14,425 nucleotides of DNA from DATFJC01 sp035269445. Its GTDB lineage: Bacteria > Patescibacteriota > Patescibacteriia > UBA2591 > UBA6264. Position numbers and translations under genes: made by a program. The stretch lies in the NCBI GenBank assembly GCA_035269445.1, contig DATFJC010000027.1, forward strand, positions 1 through 14,425, given 5' to 3'. The notes beneath the pieces were generated by a model. It had not been told where the DNA came from and searched no databases. It saw nothing but the letters and a program-made list of their open reading frames with translations. Positions within the stretch are counted from its first letter, which is position 1, and each line of letters begins with the position of its first letter. Of the stretch, positions 1-5,567 are shown piece by piece.

Positions 1-2
1 TT

Positions 3-524
3 TTAATAATTGCTTTTTTGCTTTTATTTTTATCTCCTTATAAAGATATGTTTTTAGAAAAAGTTACTCTTTCTGACCTTTCTGGTAAATTAAGATTAAA
101 TATTTGGGAGGGAGCCCTAGATTTGCTTTCAGAAAATATGATCTTAGGGGTTGGACTTTCAGGATATCAAGAGCTTATTCCTGGTATTCAAAAAGCTTAC
201 TTTGATAAAACTAGCAAAAAACTTGTTTCTGTAGAAACTCATCCCTATCCTCATAACCTATTTTTATCGCTTTGGTTAGAGCTTGGCTTGTTTGGCTTAT
301 TAATATTTTTATGGATTATTATTAGATTTTTTTACTTAGGCTTATTAAAGTTAAAAAAGGTTAGATCAGGGTTTAAAATGCAAATACTTGGCGTAATGGG
401 AGCGATGATAGTGGTTTTGGTTCATGGTTTAGTAGATACACCTTATTTTAAAAACGACTTATCTATTCTTTTTTGGTTTTTAGTTTTACTTATGGCTTTT
501 TTATATAATAAAAAAGCAGGTTAT

Positions 525-539
<15 letters not shown>
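3..539 (+). CDS. O-antigen ligase-like membrane protein, C-terminal part (5' end outside window)
   Basis: The reading frame is open to the left edge, so only the last 178 residues are visible. The protein is hydrophobic, with a membrane segment at the start, a large loop and two or three membrane helices at the end. The loop ends in a THPYPHNLFLSLWLELGLFG stretch. This matches the H-x-H-N ... E-x-G-xx-G pattern of the Wzy_C/O-antigen ligase (WaaL/RfaL) family, whose members transfer or polymerise undecaprenyl-linked glycans on the outer face of the membrane. A role in polysaccharide or glycoprotein surface-layer assembly is inferred from the family, and the substrate cannot be told. The last codons and the TAG stop (537-539) lie inside the tRNA-Ser gene that starts at 525. 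Family assignment is fairly secure; exact function is not. Confidence 0.75.
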
Positions 540-616
<77 letters not shown>

Positions 617-679
617 AATTATTATAAAAATAATTTAAATAATTAAATAAATATATAAAAATAACTAAAAAGGCTTATT

Positions 680-1156
680 ATGTTTAAAAAAGAGAAAAAA
701 ACACCCTTTCTTATTGCTGCTGCTTATTTAGTTTCTTTTATTACTATTAGACTACTTGTAGTTATAGCTGGGGCAGCAAATACCCCCTTTGCCCAAACTA
801 TTAATGAAAATTTACCAGAAGTTAATTTTGCAATAGGGAGAAATATTGTACTTTTTGGCTATCACATTCACCACTTTTATTTTGGAATTATTTTAATAGC
901 AATTGCTGGTTGGCTTTCTATTGTTGAGGATAATAGTGAAAAAGAAAATGATAAACTTGCTATTATTTACGGGGTTGGCTTAGGTCTTTTTATGGATGAA
1001 GTGGGGCTTCTTTTAACTTGGGGTGATTATTATTCAGGTTTAAGCTATCTTTTAAGTATATTTTTATTAGGTGTATTTTTAAATATATTATATTTTCCTT
1101 CTTTTTGGAAAAGATATAAGGATGACAAGAAAGATATGAAAGGGAAACAAGATTAG
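680..1156 (+). CDS. Conserved-looking four-helix membrane protein with HIHH motif, function unknown
   Basis: A 158-residue integral membrane protein with about four helices (roughly residues 9-30, 62-81, 92-111 and 119-140) and a charged, lysine-rich C-terminal tail. Polar residues inside or at the edge of the membrane stand out: GYHIHHFYFG (60-69) starts helix 2, and FMDEVGLLLTW (104-114) ends helix 3. The His62/His64/His65 and Asp106/Glu107 set could bind a metal ion or form a catalytic site, but this is inference. I do not recognise a named family with confidence. It lies 63 nt after tRNA-Ser and ends directly against the clpP promoter. A weak AAGG lies about 8 nt before the ATG, one of very few SD-like sequences in the window. 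Confidence 0.8.
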   Translation: MFKKEKKTPFLIAAAYLVSFITIRLLVVIAGAANTPFAQTINENLPEVNFAIGRNIVLFGYHIHHFYFGIILIAIAGWLSIVEDNSEKENDKLAIIYGVGLGLFMDEVGLLLTWGDYYSGLSYLLSIFLLGVFLNILYFPSFWKRYKDDKKDMKGKQD

Positions 1157-1184
1157 TTGACTTTTCTTTTTTTATTGATATAAT
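1157..1184 (+). promoter_or_regulatory. clpP promoter, extended -10
   Basis: TTGACT (1157-1162), a 16-nt spacer and TATAAT (1179-1184) preceded by TGA form an extended -10 promoter of the housekeeping sigma-70 type. The -35 box begins on the base after the stop codon of the preceding gene. The predicted transcript starts near 1191, giving a leader of about 24 nt before the clpP ATG at 1215. Confidence 0.8.
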
Positions 1185-1214
1185 AAAAATAGTTATTAGT
1201 ATAAATTAAATTAT

Positions 1215-1802
1215 ATGCAACATCTTGTTCCAACAGTTGTAGAAAAATCTTCAAGTGGCCATGAAAGGGCATATGATATTTATTCTCGACTTTTAAAGGA
1301 AAGAATTATTTTTCTTGGCAGTCCGATAACTGATACGGTTGCTAATACTGTTATAGCTCAATTATTATTTTTAGAAAGCAAAGACAATGATAAAGACATT
1401 CAACTTTATATCAATACTCCTGGAGGCTCGGTAACAGCCGGCTTAGCGGTTTATGACACAATGCAGTACGTTAAGGTAAATATTAGTACTATTTGTGTAG
1501 GAACAGCCGCTTCAATGGGAGCAGTTCTTTTAGCAGGAGGCGAAAAGGGCAAAAGATTAGCCTTGCCTAATGCTGAAATTATGCTTCACCAGGTAATGGG
1601 AGGTGCCAAGGGTCAAGCTTCTGATATTAAAATTAGAGCAGAGCACATATTAGATATCAGAAAAAGAATTAACAAAATACTTGCTAAGCATACAGGCCAA
1701 AATCTTAAAACCATTCAAAAAGATACTGATCGTGACTTTTTTATGACAGCCAATAGGGCTAAAGATTATGGCTTGATTGATAAAATTATAAAAAGCAGTT
1801 AA
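1215..1802 (+). CDS. clpP: ATP-dependent Clp protease proteolytic subunit ClpP
   Basis: A 195-residue serine peptidase (family S14) that forms the tetradecameric degradation chamber served by Clp-family ATPases in the cytoplasm. The catalytic triad is complete: Ser100 in TAASMGA, His125 in MLHQ and Asp174 in DTDRDFF. This is a constant offset of +3 from the E. coli mature numbering (97, 122, 171). The oligomerisation and oxyanion region NTPGGSVTAG (67-76) is intact. Length is normal for the family, with little or no propeptide. The gene has its own promoter and a downstream hairpin terminator, so it appears monocistronic. No clpX or clpC is adjacent. The only Clp-type ATPase in the window is the unusual membrane-anchored protein at 5568-8297, which shows no obvious ClpP-docking loop. 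No Shine-Dalgarno sequence precedes the ATG. Confidence 0.97.
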   Translation: MQHLVPTVVEKSSSGHERAYDIYSRLLKERIIFLGSPITDTVANTVIAQLLFLESKDNDKDIQLYINTPGGSVTAGLAVYDTMQYVKVNISTICVGTAASMGAVLLAGGEKGKRLALPNAEIMLHQVMGGAKGQASDIKIRAEHILDIRKRINKILAKHTGQNLKTIQKDTDRDFFMTANRAKDYGLIDKIIKSS

Positions 1803-1808
1803 TTTGCT

Positions 1809-1836
1809 TTGACAATTTTAATAATTTTCCTTTAAA
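1809..1836 (+). promoter_or_regulatory. possible rny promoter overlapping the clpP terminator
   Basis: A perfect TTGACA (1809-1814), 16 nt of AT-rich spacer and TTTAAA (1831-1836, 4 of 6 consensus bases) lie just after the clpP stop. The 16-nt spacing equals that of the stronger promoters in this window, but there is no TGn extension. The predicted start near 1843 would fall inside the left arm of the clpP terminator hairpin. Confidence 0.4.
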
Positions 1837-1838
1837 GG

Positions 1839-1867
1839 CCGAGAATATAGGTTCTCGGTTTTTATTT
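1839..1867 (+). terminator. Rho-independent terminator after clpP
   Basis: CCGAGAA (1839-1845) pairs perfectly with TTCTCGG (1852-1858) across a 6-nt loop and is followed by the T-rich run TTTTTATTT. It lies about 35 nt after the clpP stop. It is the only GC-rich hairpin plus T-tract I found in the window. Confidence 0.85.
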
Positions 1868-1892
1868 AAATAAATAATTAATTATATAACTT

Positions 1893-3407
1893 ATGAATTA
1901 TATTACTATCGCTTTAATAGCAATTATTAGTTTAGTAGCTGGCTGGATTATCCGAATGTTTATGGCTAAATATTTTGTTAGATCAGCTGAGAAAAAGGCA
2001 AAAAAGCTTTTAACAGAAGCTAAGGTAAAAAGACAAGAAATATTTTTTGAGGCTAGAGAAAAAGCTTTAAAAGTAGTAGAAGAGGCTAAAGAAGAAGAAA
2101 AGAAAAGAAGAAGTGAATTAAAAGATTTAGAAGCAAAGTTAGAAAAACGTCAGGAAAGGTTTGAAAAAAAGATTTTAGAGCTTGAAGAAAGAAGGGCAAA
2201 GGTTAGTCAAAAGGAAAATGACCTAGAAGAAGTTAAAGAGAAAATAAAATCTTTATATCAAAAAGCAAGAGAAAAATTACAGGAAATTGCTGAAATGGAT
2301 AAGGAAGAAGCAAAAAAGGCTTTAATGGAGAATGTTGAGAAAAAAATTGAAGATGATATTTTGGGTCGTATTAAAAAACTTGAAAAAGAAGGTTCAGAAA
2401 AAATTGAAAGAAAGGCAAAGGAAATGATGACCAATGTGGTTGAGCGGTGTGCTTCTTCTCATGTAACTGAGGTTACAACTAGTACTGTAAGTCTTCCCTC
2501 TGATGAAATGAAGGGTAGAATTATTGGAAGAGAGGGGAGAAATATTAATGTTTTAGAAAAGTTAACTGGAGCTGAAATTATAGTGGATGATACCCCAGAA
2601 GCAGTTACTGTCTCAGCTTTTAATCCCATTCGTAGACGTTTAGCAAAATTAACTTTAGAAAAGCTTGTTTTGGATGGTCGTATTCAACCAGCTAGAATTG
2701 AGCGAGTTATTAAAAAAACTAAAAAAGAATTAGCTGAAGATATAAGAGAAACAGGAGAAGAGGCAGTTTATAACGTTGGTATAGCTGGGCTTGATTCTAA
2801 ATTAATTAAATTACTAGGAAGGCTAAAATTTAGAAGTAGTTATGGTCAAAATGTTTTACAACATTCTATTGAAGTAGCTAATCTTTCTGCAATGTTAGCT
2901 AGTGAATTAGGCGGTAATGTTGCCAAATCTAAAAAAGCTGGTCTTTTGCATGATATTGGCAAGGCTCTAGATCACGAAATTCAAGGCACTCACCCTGAAA
3001 TAGGTAGAGATATTTGTAAAAAACATGGTATTCCCGACGATGTTGTTGAGGCAGCTATGTCTCATCATGATGATCATCCTGGTACTTTAGAGGGTGTTAT
3101 TGTCAAAGTTGCTGATGCCCTTTCAGGTGGCCGCCCTGGAGCTAGACGCGATGATAGAGGGGCTTATGTTAAAAGATTAGAAGAGTTAGAGGAAGTGGCT
3201 AATAATTATGAAGGTACTAAAAAAGCCTATGCTATTCAGGCTGGTAGAGAGTTAAGAGTTTTTGTTAAGCCAGAAGAGATTAATGATGCCAAGGCCCATA
3301 AATTAGCTCGTGAAATTTCTGATCAAATAGAAAAAGAATTAAAATATCCAGGAGAGATTAAGGTAACTGTTATTCGCGAAAACAGAGTTGTAGAGTATGC
3401 TAAATAA
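1893..3407 (+). CDS. rny: Ribonuclease Y, membrane-anchored endoribonuclease
   Basis: A 504-residue protein with full RNase Y architecture. It has one N-terminal membrane helix (about 3-24), a long charged coiled coil (about 28-185), a KH RNA-binding domain with GRIIGREGRN at 208-217, and an HD phosphohydrolase domain. The metal ligands are visible as His324 (QNVLQHS), the His353-Asp354 pair (LLHDIGKA) and the HHDDH cluster at 391-395, followed by VADALSGGRPGARRD. RNase Y starts mRNA decay at the inner face of the membrane in bacteria lacking RNase E. The length is close to the Bacillus enzyme (about 520). Placement directly before the rpmH-rnpA cluster puts mRNA decay next to RNase P protein and ribosome genes. 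No SD sequence is present before the ATG. Confidence 0.97.
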   Translation: MNYITIALIAIISLVAGWIIRMFMAKYFVRSAEKKAKKLLTEAKVKRQEIFFEAREKALKVVEEAKEEEKKRRSELKDLEAKLEKRQERFEKKILELEERRAKVSQKENDLEEVKEKIKSLYQKAREKLQEIAEMDKEEAKKALMENVEKKIEDDILGRIKKLEKEGSEKIERKAKEMMTNVVERCASSHVTEVTTSTVSLPSDEMKGRIIGREGRNINVLEKLTGAEIIVDDTPEAVTVSAFNPIRRRLAKLTLEKLVLDGRIQPARIERVIKKTKKELAEDIRETGEEAVYNVGIAGLDSKLIKLLGRLKFRSSYGQNVLQHSIEVANLSAMLASELGGNVAKSKKAGLLHDIGKALDHEIQGTHPEIGRDICKKHGIPDDVVEAAMSHHDDHPGTLEGVIVKVADALSGGRPGARRDDRGAYVKRLEELEEVANNYEGTKKAYAIQAGRELRVFVKPEEINDAKAHKLAREISDQIEKELKYPGEIKVTVIRENRVVEYAK

Positions 3408-3411
3408 TCTT

Positions 3412-3439
3412 TTGTTTAATTAATTAAATAGTGTATAAT
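3412..3439 (+). promoter_or_regulatory. putative rpmH-rnpA promoter
   Basis: A consensus TATAAT (3434-3439) lies 16 nt after a weak TTGTTT (3412-3417) in the short gap between rny and rpmH. The predicted start near 3446 leaves a leader of only about 8 nt before the rpmH ATG at 3454, so the transcript would be nearly leaderless. Confidence 0.55.
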
Positions 3440-3453
3440 AAAGATAAGTTTAT

Positions 3454-3585
3454 ATGTCTCAATCAAAAAGAAAAAATAAAAAAAGATCTCGAGTCCATGG
3501 TTTTAGAAAAAGAATGAAAACCAAGGCTGGCAAAAAGGTGCTAAAGAAAAGGAGAAGTAAAAAAAGAAAAAAATTGACTCCATAA
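3454..3585 (+). CDS. rpmH: 50S ribosomal protein L34
   Basis: A short 43-residue, extremely basic reading frame. It carries the L34 core RVHGFRKRMKTKAGKKVL (13-30), followed by a lysine/arginine-rich tail ending in KKLTP, close to the usual HGFRxRMxTxxGxxVLxxRRxKGRxxL pattern. L34 is a large-subunit protein buried in 23S rRNA. The N-terminus differs from the usual K-R-T-[FY]-Q-P start: here it reads MSQSKRKNKK, so the QP signature is missing. The gene stops 3 nt before the rnpA ATG, the conserved rpmH-rnpA arrangement of bacterial chromosomes. Confidence 0.93.
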   Translation: MSQSKRKNKKRSRVHGFRKRMKTKAGKKVLKKRRSKKRKKLTP

Positions 3586-3588
3586 AAT

Positions 3589-3933
3589 ATGTTGTCTAAA
3601 AAGCACCGCCTAATAAAAAACAAAGATTTTAGGGTTTTGGCAAAACAAGGAAATTCTATAACAAACTCTTATCTTGTTTTAAAGTGGAGAAAAAATGATC
3701 TGGGTTATTCTAGGTTTGGTATTGTAGTATCTTTAAAAATAGATAAAAGAGCGGCAAGGCGAAATAGAATAAAAAGAAAGATAAGGGAAATTATTAGGAA
3801 GCATTTGGCTAATATAAAAGAGGGATATGATTATTTATTAATTTCAAGACAGGGCATTAAGTCTAAAGACTTTAATGAGATTGAAATAAGCATTTTAAGG
3901 CTTTTAAAAAAAATTGATTTATATGATAATTAG
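3589..3933 (+). CDS. rnpA: Ribonuclease P protein component
   Basis: A 114-residue basic protein that binds the catalytic RNase P RNA and helps cut 5' leaders from precursor tRNAs. The family signature is clear: KRAARRNRIKRKIRE (53-67) contains the RNR motif on the RNA-binding helix. The N-terminal L-x-x-x-x-D-F pattern (HRLIKNKDFRVL) and the FGIVVS strand (43-48) fit the fold. Length is typical. It follows rpmH by 3 nt and overlaps yidD by 11 nt, in the order rpmH-rnpA-yidD-yidC. No SD sequence precedes it. Confidence 0.95.
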   Translation: MLSKKHRLIKNKDFRVLAKQGNSITNSYLVLKWRKNDLGYSRFGIVVSLKIDKRAARRNRIKRKIREIIRKHLANIKEGYDYLLISRQGIKSKDFNEIEISILRLLKKIDLYDN

Positions 3934-4165
3934 AAGAATAATCTTAAAATTAATTCGTACTTATCAAAAAACCCTTTCTCCGGATCATGGCCCATTTTCT
4001 ATGCTTCATCCCTGGCCTGGGACTTGTAAGTTTAAACCCACTTGCTCTGAATATAGTTATCAAGCTATAGAAAAATACGGTGTTATTAAAGGAGGCTTTA
4101 AAGCCTTAAAAAGGATACTTCGTTGTCATCCTTGGTCAAATGGTGGCTGGGATCCATTAAAATAA
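3923..4165 (+). CDS. yidD: Membrane protein insertion efficiency factor YidD
   Basis: A small (80-residue) YidD/Haemolytic-family protein. The hallmark motifs are all present: TYQKTLSP (13-20), CKFKPTCSEYSYQAI (35-49) with two cysteines, KYG (51-53), and LKRILRCHPWSNGGWDP (62-78) with the third cysteine. A short insert rich in proline and aromatics (DHGPFSMLHPWPG) sits before the first cysteine. I chose ATG 3923, which gives the typical MIIRRIILKLIRTYQ start. The in-frame TTG at 3914 would add three residues. The gene overlaps the end of rnpA, which suggests translational coupling. YidD helps YidC-dependent insertion of membrane proteins and acts at the inner membrane face through an amphipathic N-terminal helix. 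Confidence 0.94.
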   Translation: MIIRRIILKLIRTYQKTLSPDHGPFSMLHPWPGTCKFKPTCSEYSYQAIEKYGVIKGGFKALKRILRCHPWSNGGWDPLK

Positions 4166-4188
4166 TTAGTTTAATTTTTTTATAATTT

Positions 4189-4923
4189 ATGATTACATTT
4201 TTTAAAACAATTCTTTATGAACCAATGTTAAATTTATTGGTTTTCTTATATAATAATATTTCTGGAGCGGATTTGGGAATTGCCATAATACTTTTAACCA
4301 TCATAATTAGGCTTATATTATTACCGCTTTCTCAAAAAAGTATAAAAGCTCAAAAATCTTTAAAAACCATTCAACCAGAAATAAATAAGATTAAAGAGAA
4401 ATACGAAGATAAAGAAAAGCAAAGCAAGGCAATGATGAAGCTTTATAAAGAACATAAAGTAAATCCTTTTTCATCATGCCTGCCTCTTTTAATTCAATTG
4501 CCAGTTCTCATTGCCATGTTTCAAGTTTTTAGAAGTGGTTTATCTGATGCTGCCCTACCCTTATATAGTTTTATAAAAGATCCTGGAACTTTAAACCCAA
4601 TAGCTTTGGGCTTTTTAGATTTATCAGAACCAAATTGGATTTTGGCATTGATTACAGCAGGGCTTCAATATCTTCAAACTAAAATGATGCCAAGCCAGGC
4701 TAGTCCATCTTCTAAAAAAGGCAAAAATGCTGGTATGGAAGCCATGATGAGTGGCCAAATGAAATTTTTAATGCCAGCAATTACTTTTTTTATTGGTATT
4801 ACATTACCCAGTGGTTTAATACTTTATTGGTTGGTAACGGTTTTAGTTAGTATATTGCAAAGAAAATATACTAAAGCAGACTCTATTAAGCCAGAAATTA
4901 AATCTAATTCTATTAAAAAATAA
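4189..4923 (+). CDS. yidC: Membrane protein insertase YidC/Oxa1, short form
   Basis: A 244-residue insertase of the YidC/Oxa1/Alb3 family that moves hydrophobic segments into the membrane alone or with SecYEG. It lacks the large periplasmic domain of Gram-negative YidC and starts close to the first core helix. Conserved Arg41 in LTIIIRLILLPLSQKSIKAQ-type sequence marks the hydrophilic groove. A charged cytoplasmic hairpin (about 50-95) follows, then NPFSSCLPLLIQLPVLIAMFQ (92-112) and further membrane segments around 135-162 and 195-223. The C-terminal tail is basic, suited to ribosome binding. There is no lipobox cysteine near the start. It opens a tight gene string with the PRC-barrel, small membrane and Clp proteins downstream (9, 4 and 4 nt gaps). 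Confidence 0.95.
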   Translation: MITFFKTILYEPMLNLLVFLYNNISGADLGIAIILLTIIIRLILLPLSQKSIKAQKSLKTIQPEINKIKEKYEDKEKQSKAMMKLYKEHKVNPFSSCLPLLIQLPVLIAMFQVFRSGLSDAALPLYSFIKDPGTLNPIALGFLDLSEPNWILALITAGLQYLQTKMMPSQASPSSKKGKNAGMEAMMSGQMKFLMPAITFFIGITLPSGLILYWLVTVLVSILQRKYTKADSIKPEIKSNSIKK

Positions 4924-4932
4924 TTCTTTAAT

Positions 4933-5196
4933 ATGACTTTTAGTGATATTTTTAAACTAAAGGTGTATACTCAAGATAGGAGATATTTGGGTAAGGTTGT
5001 TGATATAAAAATAGATCCTCGCTCTCATCAAATTATTTCTTATATGGTAAAATATAAGTGGGGTTTAAAAAATCTTTTCAAGAATTGTCTTTTGATAAAT
5101 TATAAACAAGTAGTATCTTTATCAAAGAAGAAGATGATTGTTCAAGATCTTACTTTAAATAAAAAATCAGGAAAGCCGGAATTGGCTAGATTTTAA
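4933..5196 (+). CDS. PRC-barrel domain protein
   Basis: An 87-residue protein made of a single small beta-barrel. The pattern FSDIFKLKVYTQDRRYLGKV (3-22), then VVDIKIDPRSHQIISYMVK (22-40), is typical of PRC-barrel domains: a strand, then D-xx-G-xx-G-x-V-xD-xx-xD. These domains occur in RimM and in photosynthetic reaction-centre H subunits and generally serve as protein-protein or protein-RNA binding modules. No enzymatic role is expected. It is embedded between yidC and a membrane protein with very short gaps, so a role tied to membrane protein assembly or to the downstream Clp ATPase is plausible but inferred only from position. Confidence 0.75.
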   Translation: MTFSDIFKLKVYTQDRRYLGKVVDIKIDPRSHQIISYMVKYKWGLKNLFKNCLLINYKQVVSLSKKKMIVQDLTLNKKSGKPELARF

Positions 5197-5200
5197 AAAT

Positions 5201-5563
5201 ATGTCTTTTTTATTAGGTATTTTTAAAAATATATTTTTTGACTCAATGGTAAGTATTTTATACTTTCCTTTTTGGTGGTATAGTACTGGCTTAAAAAAAA
5301 GATTTTTAGGTTTTATCAAAGGTACTAAAAACCAAATTCATGATTTATCTTTAAAAATCATGTTTAAATATTTGTTTAAGCCAATGTATGGTGAAACTAG
5401 TTTTTCTGGTAGAATAATAAGCTTTTTTATGCGTCTTATCCTTCTTATTTGGCGCATTTTTTTATTTTTAGTATTTACTTTATTTCGTTTAACTTTATTA
5501 ATTTTATGGGTTGCTATATTGCCCATTGTAGTATGGCAACTTATAATTCGTTTTTTAATTTAA
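5201..5563 (+). CDS. Small membrane protein of the yidC-clp string, function unknown
   Basis: A 120-residue protein I do not recognise. Its N-terminus is aromatic and amphipathic (ILYFPFWWYSTG at 19-30). A basic middle follows (LKKRFLGFIKGTKNQ, 31-45), then a K-P-M-Y-G-E-T-S-x-S-G-R segment (60-71). The last 50 residues are almost wholly hydrophobic and form one long or two short membrane helices (about 72-95 and 98-118). The gene starts 4 nt after the PRC-barrel gene and ends 4 nt before the Clp ATPase gene, so the three are very likely translated from one message. A partner or membrane adaptor of the tethered ATPase is the natural guess. Confidence 0.75.
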   Translation: MSFLLGIFKNIFFDSMVSILYFPFWWYSTGLKKRFLGFIKGTKNQIHDLSLKIMFKYLFKPMYGETSFSGRIISFFMRLILLIWRIFLFLVFTLFRLTLLILWVAILPIVVWQLIIRFLI

Positions 5564-5567
5564 GATT

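Noticed and set aside
4181..4186. TATAAT directly before the yidC start
   Set aside because: It lies only 2 nt before the ATG, so transcription would start inside the gene. No good -35 box is present. Such strings are expected by chance in this AT-rich sequence.
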